Positions 1-5,762 of a stretch of 13,086 nucleotides of DNA are shown here, one piece after another. Positions within the stretch are counted from its first letter, which is position 1. Each line of letters begins with the position of its first letter. Under the pieces are notes generated by a model. It did no database searches. It was not told the origin of the DNA and was given only the letters and a program-made list of their open reading frames with translations. Origin of the DNA: Atopobiaceae bacterium (GTDB taxonomy: Bacteria > Actinomycetota > Coriobacteriia > Coriobacteriales > Atopobiaceae); NCBI GenBank assembly GCA_017510875.1, contig JAFWLX010000084.1, positions 1 through 13,086 of the forward strand, read 5' to 3'. Both the position numbers and the translations under genes were made by a program.

Positions 1-167
1 GGTCGCCGCGTGGCCGGCCCGTGAGGGGCTGCGCCCCCGAGGACCCTTCTGACAGCCCCGAGCTGCTGATGGCCTCATGTTTTCCAACTTGGGCTTTAGC
101 TACTTCTCTCTTGCGCCTTCTGCTAAACTGGGCAAGTTGCAACCTTCGTCATTAGGAGGAATCCCTC
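1..167. other. Upstream flank of metG, no confident gene
   Basis: No convincing coding region is visible. Short open stretches run in from the left edge and stop at 22-24 (frame 1) and 50-52 (frame 2). One of them could be the tail of an upstream gene, but neither gives a recognisable protein. A small GC hairpin (GGGGC at 25-29, GCCCC at 33-37) lies near the edge without a T run. The downstream half becomes AT-richer and ends in the metG ribosome binding site AGGAGGA at 154-160, 7 nt before the ATG. Confidence 0.4.
121..129 (+). promoter_or_regulatory. Possible extended -10 promoter of metG
   Basis: TGCTAAACT fits an extended -10 element (TGn followed by a TATAAT-like hexamer TAAACT), 38 bp upstream of the metG start. 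No good -35 box is seen; CTACTT at 100-105 would give an 18-bp spacer. This is pattern matching only. Confidence 0.3.
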
Positions 168-1763
168 ATGGTAGAAAAGCCTAGCTTCTACATCACAACC
201 CCCATCTACTACGTTAACGCTGCCCCTCACCTGGGCACCGCCTACTGCACCATCCTGTCTGACGTGATGGCGCGCTACAAGCGTTCAACCGGTTACAACG
301 TTAAGTTCCTTACCGGTCTTGACGAGCATGGCGAGAAGGTCCAACAGGCAGCCGAGGCTCACAACATGACTCCGCAGGAGTGGTGTGACAGCCTGGCTCC
401 CGCCTTCCACGACATCTGGAAGACGCTCGAGATCAGCAACGACGACTTCATCCGTACCACCGAGCAGCGCCAGATAGATGCGGTGCAGTACCTCTGGAAC
501 CGCATGAAGGAGGCCGGCTATATCTACAAGGGCAGCTACGACGGCTGGTACTGCGTGCCCGAGGAGACCTACTTCACCGAGACCCAGGTGCAGAAGGCCG
601 ATGAGGAGCGCCACACCGAGGGCCAGCACCTATGCCCCGACTGCGGTCGTCCCCTTGAGCGTGTTCAGGAGGAGTCGTGGTTCTTCAAGCTCTCCGAGTT
701 CCAGGACAAGCTGCTTGCCCTGTATGACGAGCATCCCGACTTTGTGATGCCCGACTTCCGCATGAGGGAGGTTCGCACCTTTGTCGAGGGCGGCCTGCGT
801 GACATCTCGGTGAGTCGCACCAGCTTTGACTGGGGCATTCCCGTGCCCTTTGACGATAAGCACGTGACCTACGTGTGGTTTGATGCCCTGCTTAACTACG
901 CCACTGCCGTGGGCTTTGGCAGCCCCGCCATGGCCGACGAGTACGCCTATCGCTGGCCCGCTCAGTTCCACGTGGTGGGCAAGGACATCATTCGCTTCCA
1001 CTGCGTCATCTGGCCGGCCATGCTCATGGCTATTGGTGAGGCCATTCCCGAGCACGTCTTTGCCCATGGCTTCCTCATGGTGCGCGATGACGAGGGAAAG
1101 AACGTCAAGATGTCCAAGTCGCTGGGCAACGCCATCTCGCCAAAGGATGTCATCGACCTGCTTGGCGTTGAGGGCTACCGCTATTACTTCATGACCGACT
1201 GCGTGCCCGGTGAGGATGGCGGCATTAGCTACGGCCGCATGGAGCAGGTGTACAACGCCGATCTGGCTAACAGCTGGGGTAACTTGGTGTCCCGCGCGCT
1301 TAACATGAGCGCCAAGTACTTTGACGGCAAGACGCCCGAGCTTCCCGATGACTGGGCGCAGACGCAAAACCCGCTGCGCAGCATTGCCGAGGGTATAGCT
1401 GAGCGTTACTGCGCCAGCATGGACGTCATACAATACACGCAGGCAAAGGATGTAGTCATGGAGCTGGTGCATGCGGCCAACCACTACATCGAGGACTCCG
1501 CTCCCTGGAGTGTGGCAAAAGATCCCGCTCGTGCCGACGAGCTGGCCCTGATCATTGCTAACCTGCTTGAGTCCATCCGCATCTGTGCGCATCTCCTGGC
1601 ACCGTTTTTGCCCTCAACCTCGGCCGAAGTGCTCCGTCGTATGTCGCTTGAGGACGAGATTGACACCGACGACCTGGTGGCCATGTGCGCCTGGGGCGGT
1701 CTTAAGGGTGGCGTGACTGTGACCAAAGGTGACGCCCTGTTCCCGCGCCTGCAGAAGAAGTAA
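168..1763 (+). CDS. metG: Methionyl-tRNA synthetase (MetRS)
   Basis: Charges tRNA-Met with methionine in the cytoplasm, using ATP (class I aminoacyl-tRNA synthetase). The 531-residue protein opens with the family pattern FYITTPIYYVNAAPHLGTAY. The HIGH signature is HLGT at residues 21-24, and KMSKS is at 314-318. The connective-peptide zinc knuckle looks partly degenerate: Cys129 (WYCVPEE), Cys156 and Cys159 (CPDC) are present, but the second Cys of the first pair is replaced. The C-terminus ends shortly after the anticodon-binding helical domain, so the extra Trbp111-like tRNA-binding domain of longer MetRS forms is absent, as in the short actinobacterial type. The start is fixed by AGGAGGA 7 nt upstream and by the standard N-terminus. 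The gene is followed by a hairpin before rsmA, so it may be a separate transcription unit. Confidence 0.97.
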   Translation: MVEKPSFYITTPIYYVNAAPHLGTAYCTILSDVMARYKRSTGYNVKFLTGLDEHGEKVQQAAEAHNMTPQEWCDSLAPAFHDIWKTLEISNDDFIRTTEQRQIDAVQYLWNRMKEAGYIYKGSYDGWYCVPEETYFTETQVQKADEERHTEGQHLCPDCGRPLERVQEESWFFKLSEFQDKLLALYDEHPDFVMPDFRMREVRTFVEGGLRDISVSRTSFDWGIPVPFDDKHVTYVWFDALLNYATAVGFGSPAMADEYAYRWPAQFHVVGKDIIRFHCVIWPAMLMAIGEAIPEHVFAHGFLMVRDDEGKNVKMSKSLGNAISPKDVIDLLGVEGYRYYFMTDCVPGEDGGISYGRMEQVYNADLANSWGNLVSRALNMSAKYFDGKTPELPDDWAQTQNPLRSIAEGIAERYCASMDVIQYTQAKDVVMELVHAANHYIEDSAPWSVAKDPARADELALIIANLLESIRICAHLLAPFLPSTSAEVLRRMSLEDEIDTDDLVAMCAWGGLKGGVTVTKGDALFPRLQKK

Positions 1764-1782
1764 TAACCAGCACGGTGAATGG

Positions 1783-1822
1783 AAGGCTCCCCGGACGACT
1801 GCCTGTTTGGGGAGCCTTTTCC
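1783..1822 (+). terminator. Stem-loop terminator after metG
   Basis: A 10-bp perfect stem, AAGGCTCCCC (1783-1792) with GGGGAGCCTT (1809-1818), encloses a 16-nt loop and is followed by a short TTCC tail. It starts 19 nt after the metG stop. The stem is strong but the T run is short (four T), so termination could be partial, letting some transcripts continue into rsmA. Confidence 0.65.
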
Positions 1823-1828
1823 TAGCGC

Positions 1829-1835
1829 GAGGAGG
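1829..1835 (+). promoter_or_regulatory. Ribosome binding site deciding the rsmA start
   Basis: GAGGAGG lies 4 nt before the ATG at 1840 and 10 nt before an in-frame GTG at 1846. It lies downstream of the longer in-frame ATG at 1729, which sits inside metG and has no comparable site. The rsmA start is therefore 1840, or possibly 1846. Confidence 0.75.
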
Positions 1836-1839
1836 CAGA

Positions 1840-2745
1840 ATGCCCGTGTACTCCTGGTTGGCTAGCCCGCGCGAGACGCGTGATGTGCTTGACCGCCATG
1901 GTCTGACCACCAAGCATCGCTTGGGACAGAACTTCCTGATCAGCGATGCCATAATCGGCAAAATACTTGATTTGGCCGAGCTGCATGATACCGACGTGGT
2001 CTTTGAGGTTGGACCTGGTATCGGTACGCTTACGGTCGCCATGCTTCCGCTTGCTGGGGCGGTTGTCTCGGTAGAGGCGGACCGTAGCCTTAAGGATGTG
2101 CTGGCCGAGACCTGCGCGCGCGATTCCGAGCGTTTTGCTCTGGAAATGGGTGATGCCTTGCATGTGGATGGCACCCAATTGCGCGATGCCGTCGCGTCGC
2201 TGGGTATCGATGGGCTAGACCCCATGCCCAACAAGCTCGTCTCAAACCTGCCCTATCAGGTGGCTGCCACCTTGGTGCTGCAGGTCTTTGAGCAGATGCC
2301 CTCAATCGAGCGAGCGGTAGTGATGGTGCAAGCCGAGGTGGCCGATCGTATGACTGCGGTACCAGGCAGCAAAACCTACGGTGGTTACACCGCCAAACTA
2401 GCGCTGTTTGCGCGCCCCACCGGCCGCTTTGAGGTGGGTCCAAACAACTTCATGCCGCCTCCGCATGTTGACTCGGCGGTCATTCGGCTCGATCGCTCGC
2501 CCGTCTGTCATCCCCTTACCGGACAACCGCTCTCCCAAGAGCAGATTGCTTGGTGCTGCCAGGTGATCGATGCGGCGTTTGCCCAGCGTAGAAAAACCAT
2601 CCGCAACTCTATGGCGGCAAGTGGGTTTGAAAAGGACTCCCTTGATATTGCCTTTGAGCAGGCGGGCATCAATCCCAAGGCGCGTGCTGAAACTCTTGCG
2701 CCAACTGACTTCGTCAGACTGTCCTGTGCACTGGAGATGAGGTAA
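1840..2745 (+). CDS. rsmA: 16S rRNA (adenine1518/1519-N6)-dimethyltransferase RsmA/KsgA
   Basis: Dimethylates two adjacent adenosines in the 3' terminal helix 45 of 16S rRNA with S-adenosylmethionine, a late step of 30S assembly. Its loss classically gives kasugamycin resistance. The 301-residue product has the family hallmarks in order: HRLGQNFL near the N-terminus, the SAM-binding motif FEVGPGIGTLT, the acidic strand VVSVEADRSL, the catalytic NLPY motif followed by QVAATLVLQ, and the C-terminal RRKTIRNSM segment. Length is normal. The start at 1840 is chosen from the GAGGAGG site; a longer in-frame start inside metG would add 37 residues that resemble nothing in the family. The stop is 2 nt before the next GTG, so rsmA and the tatD-like gene are very probably cotranscribed. 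Confidence 0.96.
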   Translation: MPVYSWLASPRETRDVLDRHGLTTKHRLGQNFLISDAIIGKILDLAELHDTDVVFEVGPGIGTLTVAMLPLAGAVVSVEADRSLKDVLAETCARDSERFALEMGDALHVDGTQLRDAVASLGIDGLDPMPNKLVSNLPYQVAATLVLQVFEQMPSIERAVVMVQAEVADRMTAVPGSKTYGGYTAKLALFARPTGRFEVGPNNFMPPPHVDSAVIRLDRSPVCHPLTGQPLSQEQIAWCCQVIDAAFAQRRKTIRNSMAASGFEKDSLDIAFEQAGINPKARAETLAPTDFVRLSCALEMR

Positions 2746-2747
2746 GC

Positions 2748-3764
2748 GTGTCAAAGAAGCATCGCCTTAAGGCTGCCGAGCTGCTCGCCCTTACGTGCGA
2801 GGACGGCTATCTGTTCCATGACGCAAAGGGAAAGCCTGTCGAGCTGCCACAGCCTGCCGCCCCTCTGGCAGATACCCATGGGCATCTTACACACTTCAGG
2901 CAGCACAATCCTGCGGAGGCCTTGGCGCGGGCCTCACTTGCAGGAGTTGGCTTGCTTGGGGTCCCTGTTGACCCAGTGGGTGACGCGCGTGATCCGCGCT
3001 GGCTGCTGAGCGCCCTTGACGCATGGATTGAAAATGCACACACCTGTATTGACGAGCTGCGTTCGTGGGGCGTGCAACCTTGTCTTGAGAATCCCTACGA
3101 ACTTTTAGACCATGTGCACCTTTGGGTTGGGGTTCATCCGTATGGGGCAGCGGAGTTTAACCAGAGCAAAGCTGCGCACAAGGCCCTTCACGAGCTGCTC
3201 TCCTGCTCGCGGACGGTTGGTATTGGCGAGTTTGGGCTTGATTATGGACCATACAATCAGGTAGATCCCAAAGAGCAGATGCAGGCCTTCAGAGAGCAGC
3301 TGCTTCTTGCCCACGAGCTGGATCTTCCCGTAGAGCTGCACATTAGGGATGCTGATGGTGATGCAGAGGCGTCTGCGCATAAGAATGCCGCGCAGTTGCT
3401 TGAGGAGCTTGGGGTGCCAAAGGCAGGGTGTGACCTTCACTGCTATACCTCTGATGCACGTGTGATGGAACCCTTTGTGGAGCTTGGCTGCTATGTGGCC
3501 TTTGGAGGTGCGGCCACCTTCCCTCGCTCGCAAGATATTCGTGAGGCGGCATCCCTTTGCCCCTCTCACCTGCTACTTAGTGAGACTGACAGTCCCTACA
3601 TGGCACCCATGCCACTGCGTGGCATGGAGTGCGAGCCGGCTATGGTGAGCTTTTCGGCCGACCTGCTGGCGACGGTGCGCGAGGAGTGTGGATCTGGTAC
3701 AAGAGACGAGACCTATCGCTCGCTTTGGGCCAATGCGCACCGGCTGTTTGGGCTTGAGGCGTAA
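2748..3764 (+). CDS. tatD: TatD-family metal-dependent hydrolase (DNase-like)
   Basis: TatD proteins are TIM-barrel amidohydrolase-fold nucleases that use two divalent metals; several act as 3'-5' exonucleases or DNases in repair. Metal-ligand motifs are all visible: DTHGH at residues 42-46, GVHPY at 128-132, GIGEFGLDY with Glu161, ELHIRDA with His198, LHCY with His231, and ETDSPY with Asp281. At 338 residues it is longer than the usual ~260. There are about 41 residues before the first motif, and a further stretch (roughly 47-120) separates the DTHGH strand from the GVHPY strand. It starts with GTG at 2748, two bases after rsmA, preceded by GGAGATGAGG. The gene order metG-rsmA-tatD differs from the metG-tatD-(rnmV)-rsmA order known from Bacillus and many actinobacteria. 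Its stop is 13 nt from the stop of the convergent glycosylase gene. Confidence 0.93.
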   Translation: MSKKHRLKAAELLALTCEDGYLFHDAKGKPVELPQPAAPLADTHGHLTHFRQHNPAEALARASLAGVGLLGVPVDPVGDARDPRWLLSALDAWIENAHTCIDELRSWGVQPCLENPYELLDHVHLWVGVHPYGAAEFNQSKAAHKALHELLSCSRTVGIGEFGLDYGPYNQVDPKEQMQAFREQLLLAHELDLPVELHIRDADGDAEASAHKNAAQLLEELGVPKAGCDLHCYTSDARVMEPFVELGCYVAFGGAATFPRSQDIREAASLCPSHLLLSETDSPYMAPMPLRGMECEPAMVSFSADLLATVREECGSGTRDETYRSLWANAHRLFGLEA

Positions 3765-3777
3765 ACGGTGGGTTGCG

Positions 3778-4278
3778 CTAGAAACCTTTGCAGGCTTCCC
3801 GTATGACTCCGTATGCGTCAATGAGTCTTTCAAGCGACCATGCAGCATTTGCGGGACTAGTTGAGGGAAGTCCGACACACGCTACGTTGCAGAGTGGCTC
3901 ACATAGCTTGTGGTAGAGGCGGGTGGCAGTGGATCCCGTGGTAAAAACCGCCGTTATGGGGGCCTGCGCAAACACCACATTCATGTTGTTGGGTATGGGG
4001 TTGGCAATGGATGCGTCGCTGGCGCCAACTATGTCACAGCTTGCGATGACATCCCACAGGGCAAGGTGATGCCTGCGCAGCAGATCGTAACGGCCTTCGT
4101 TGGTGAGTGGGTCTGTTTCATCCCAAAGCGCAGCAATAACACGCCAGAAGCGATTGCGAGGGTTTCCGTAGTTGATTTGGTTCTCACGTGATTTGGGGCT
4201 GGGTACGGTGCCAAGTATAAGCACCCGACTGTCTGGCCATACAACCGGCTCAAATGACTGGACGTGTGTGATTGGCAT
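3778..4278 (-). CDS. Hypoxanthine (deoxyinosine) DNA glycosylase, UDG superfamily family 6
   Basis: Predicted to excise hypoxanthine, the product of adenine deamination, from DNA and start base-excision repair. The 166-residue protein shows the family-6 pattern: LGTVPSPKSRE (motif 1, around residues 22-32), GNPRNRFW (38-45, expected to hold the key Asn), and the C-terminal LPSTSPANA (137-145) that replaces the usual UDG leucine-loop motif. The length is normal for these compact enzymes. The start at 4278 is supported by GAGAGG 6 nt upstream on the minus strand. It is the only minus-strand gene here, convergent with tatD and divergent from comF across a 272-bp gap. The substrate range is inferred from the family; some relatives act weakly on uracil. 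Confidence 0.88.
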   Translation of the reverse strand: MPITHVQSFEPVVWPDSRVLILGTVPSPKSRENQINYGNPRNRFWRVIAALWDETDPLTNEGRYDLLRRHHLALWDVIASCDIVGASDASIANPIPNNMNVVFAQAPITAVFTTGSTATRLYHKLCEPLCNVACVGLPSTSPANAAWSLERLIDAYGVIREACKGF

Positions 4279-4391
4279 TCCATTCCTCTCAAAAGGCGCT
4301 GCGCCATCTATAGATAGCGTTTGGGCGTATGCATGTGGAGAATCTATGGGAGCGAATTCTGCCTACTCTCCGATTGACGCGCAATGCTTGT

Positions 4392-4419
4392 TTGGTCAAA
4401 AACCCAACAGCACTATTAC
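4392..4419 (+). promoter_or_regulatory. Possible comF promoter
   Basis: TTGGTC (4392-4397) and TATTAC (4414-4419) are separated by 16 bp, a plausible sigma-70-type pair on the comF strand, 130 bp upstream of its ATG. Both boxes are weak, and other choices exist. Confidence 0.25.
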
Positions 4420-4444
4420 CACGGGTTCCTTCTTCAAGGTGCCT

Positions 4445-4468
4445 AAAAATGACCACTTGGTCGTTTTT
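4445..4468. repeat. 10+10 bp inverted repeat, candidate operator or repeat element
   Basis: The left arm AAAAATGACC (4445-4454) and right arm GGTCGTTTTT (4459-4468) are separated by ACTT. Nine of ten positions are complementary; the tenth is a T/G pair that could wobble in RNA. It lies about 83 bp upstream of comF. A half-site-like TTGGTCAAAAA occurs at 4392-4402. It could be a regulator binding site, an intrinsic terminator of either strand (T5 follows the stem on the plus strand), or a dispersed repeat. Confidence 0.55.
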
Positions 4469-4550
4469 CGTGCAACCTAAGGCGTAGTTTCGCACAACCT
4501 GCATATGCAAAGGTAGAGGGCACTTACAGGAACTAGCTGAAGAAGGCGCC

Positions 4551-5315
4551 ATGGAAGAAACTGCTTATGAGTCCGGCTCGGCCATGTCGCTTCTGGCCTG
4601 GTGCACAGCCATGCGAGATGCAGCGCAGGAGCTTCTGTGGCCTACGCGCTGCGTCTGTTGTGACTATCCGGGGGAGCTGCTTTGCGAGAGCTGTCGCAAG
4701 AGTCTTCCCTGGATAGAGCAGCGATGGGCATGTCCCGTCTGCGGAGCACCTTTTGGCTCGCTTATTTGCACCGAATGCAAGAAGGATTGGCCCAGTCGTT
4801 CGTGCGTGTGTGCCTTGCCGTTTCGTGGCCCGGCAGCACAAATGGTAACGTGCCTTAAAGACAGCCACGAGCTGAGGCTTGCACCGGTGATAGCCGCCGC
4901 TATGGCAACGGCCCTTGACGAGGCATCCGCATGGCCGGTGACAGATGGCACCTTGCGATACGACACATCATCGCTCGACGCCCTTTGCTATGTTCCCGCA
5001 ACGAGGAAGGCATTCAATAGGCGAGGATTTGACCACATGGAGCTTGTCTCTCATGAGCTGGCATGGTTGACCTCACTTCCTGTGGCCGATGTGCTTGTCA
5101 GAGACACGGGGAAAGACCAGCGCTCTTTGGGACGCGAGGACAGACAGGCTAACTTGCGCCATGCCATAGACGTCGTTGGCGATGTATCGGGACTTGACCT
5201 TCTCTTGGTAGATGATGTAATCACAACAGGAGCCTCGGTCTGTGCCTGCACCGAGGCGCTTCTTGAGAAGGGTGCCCATTCGGTAAGTATCTGCGCATTG
5301 GCTCGTGTCTGGTGA
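4551..5315 (+). CDS. comF: ComF-family phosphoribosyltransferase-like protein
   Basis: ComF/ComFC proteins support DNA uptake during natural transformation and may also have general roles in DNA metabolism; the biochemical activity of the phosphoribosyltransferase (PRTase) fold is not settled. The 254-residue protein has an N-terminal zinc-finger module with four CxxC-like pairs (Cys34/37, 45/48, 61/64, 73/76), the KAFNRRGFDH segment near 153-162, QRSLGREDRQANL near 190-202, and the PRPP-binding loop VDDVITTGAS at 220-229. The length is slightly above the typical ~230 because of about 20 extra N-terminal residues. The start at 4551 follows AGAAGG with a 4-nt spacer; Met12 is an alternative start but lacks a clear site. 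No comFA helicase gene is adjacent. A hairpin follows the stop, so it seems to be monocistronic. Confidence 0.92.
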   Translation: MEETAYESGSAMSLLAWCTAMRDAAQELLWPTRCVCCDYPGELLCESCRKSLPWIEQRWACPVCGAPFGSLICTECKKDWPSRSCVCALPFRGPAAQMVTCLKDSHELRLAPVIAAAMATALDEASAWPVTDGTLRYDTSSLDALCYVPATRKAFNRRGFDHMELVSHELAWLTSLPVADVLVRDTGKDQRSLGREDRQANLRHAIDVVGDVSGLDLLLVDDVITTGASVCACTEALLEKGAHSVSICALARVW

Positions 5316-5323
5316 ACTGAGGA

Positions 5324-5363
5324 CGTTGCCGCCCGCGGTCTGGCCGGGCCGCAGACGGCAACG
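5324..5363 (+). terminator. Strong hairpin after comF, candidate terminator
   Basis: CGTTGCCG (5324-5331) pairs perfectly with CGGCAACG (5356-5363). Inside, either GCGG/CCGC or GTCTG/CAGAC can extend the stem. It begins 8 nt after the comF stop. There is no T run (CTCAAAATG follows), so it would be a U-tract-less terminator or an RNA-stabilising structure. Confidence 0.45.
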
Positions 5364-5420
5364 CTCAAAATGAACTTCGAAACTGTCCCCTGCGATTCGC
5401 CATCTGTTTCAGTGCTTGCA

Positions 5421-5431
5421 GCTGGTATACT
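5421..5431 (+). promoter_or_regulatory. Extended -10 promoter for the structured RNA
   Basis: TGGTATACT (5423-5431) is a good extended -10: TGn immediately before TATACT. No convincing -35 is present; TCTGTT at 5403-5408 has 17-bp spacing. Transcription would begin about 6-8 nt downstream, at 5437-5439. That is exactly where the 5' strand of the long-range closing stem of the downstream RNA begins. Confidence 0.6.
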
Positions 5432-5436
5432 TTCAA

Positions 5437-5703
5437 GCGTCTCATTCCAGGTCTGTGGTTGCGGTGGGCATAGACGTTCACCTAGTCCAAGGCAGACGAG
5501 GCCCAAGGGATCCACGTAAGTTGTCGTGTGCGCACGACAGCGATCATGGCTCGTCCTAGAGGTAAGGCGCACCGTCCGTTATACGCAAGAGGCATACGGC
5601 CTCGCGGGCGAGAGGGCCAGTAGTGAAGGACGCCGCGGCGTCTTGAGCAACCGCTCCGGTGTGCGAGTGTGGGGGCAAAGACCAGGTCAGCTGGGTGAGA
5701 CGC
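5437..5703 (+). ncRNA. Large structured RNA, candidate raiA-motif RNA
   Basis: No open frame looks like a protein here, but the strand can fold into nested helices. Closing stem: GCGTCTCA (5437-5444) with TGAGACGC (5696-5703), continued by CCAG/CTGG (5447-5450/5691-5694) or, alternatively, GGTCT/AGACC (5450-5454/5679-5683), then TTGC/GCAA (5459-5462/5675-5678). Arm 1: GACGAG/CTCGTC (5495-5500/5550-5555), a GATC/GATC pairing (5509-5512/5542-5545), capped by TGTCGTG-TGCG-CACGACA (5522-5539). Domain 2: CACCG/CGGTG (5570-5574/5657-5661) encloses hairpins at 5576-5599, 5598-5618 (CTCG-CGGG-CGAG core), 5629-5642 (GACGC-CGCG-GCGTC) and 5645-5656 (GAGC-AACC-GCTC). It has its own promoter and follows a comF hairpin. 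raiA-motif RNAs occur in Firmicutes and Actinobacteria near hpf/raiA and comF genes, which fits this neighbourhood. I could not match the consensus by eye. It could instead be a long regulatory leader of the lipoprotein gene, because no terminator separates them. Confidence 0.6.
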
Positions 5704-5762
5704 GCAAGGGTTGGCTGCGTTGAGGCAAGGCGGCGCTAGAAGCTTACAAGGAGGTCCGGCAG
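5704..5762 (+). promoter_or_regulatory. Linker and near-perfect RBS of the lipoprotein gene
   Basis: This 59-nt stretch joins the structured RNA to the lipoprotein ORF. It contains AAGGAGGT (5748-5755), a complete anti-16S match, 7 nt before the ATG. No terminator or promoter is evident, so the lipoprotein gene is probably transcribed from the promoter at 5423, with the structured RNA as its 5' part or as a processed product. Confidence 0.6.

Larger units (their letters stand above)
4279..4550. other. Divergent intergenic region between the glycosylase gene and comF
   Basis: A 272-bp control region for two divergent genes. Near the glycosylase start it has a GC palindrome (GGCGC-T-GCGCC, 4295-4305) directly followed by an AT palindrome (ATCTATAGAT, 4306-4315). 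Towards comF it carries the long inverted repeat at 4445-4468 and a second palindrome TGCATATGCA at 4500-4509. An 87-codon minus-strand open frame spans most of it, but it has no recognisable protein features and no good ribosome binding site, so I do not call it a gene. It is AT-richer than its surroundings. Confidence 0.5.

Noticed and set aside
630..1592. Long minus-strand open frame of 320 codons inside metG
   Set aside because: It lies opposite a complete, well-conserved metG; long antisense frames are common in high-GC genes, and its Val/His/Gly-rich sequence resembles no protein.
4289..4552. Minus-strand open frame of 87 codons in the glycosylase-comF intergenic region
   Set aside because: No recognisable domain, no clear ribosome binding site, and it covers palindromes and likely promoters of two divergent genes; chance opening is more likely.
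5437..5703. tmRNA, RNase P RNA or bacterial SRP RNA as identity of the structured RNA
   Set aside because: No CCA-ending tRNA-like acceptor arm, no RNase P GAGGAAAGTCC-type core and no SRP GGAAGGAAGC-type loop are visible.
5526..5723. Plus-strand open frame of 65 codons within the structured RNA region
   Set aside because: Arg/Gly-rich with no family features; the interval is better explained by nested RNA helices.
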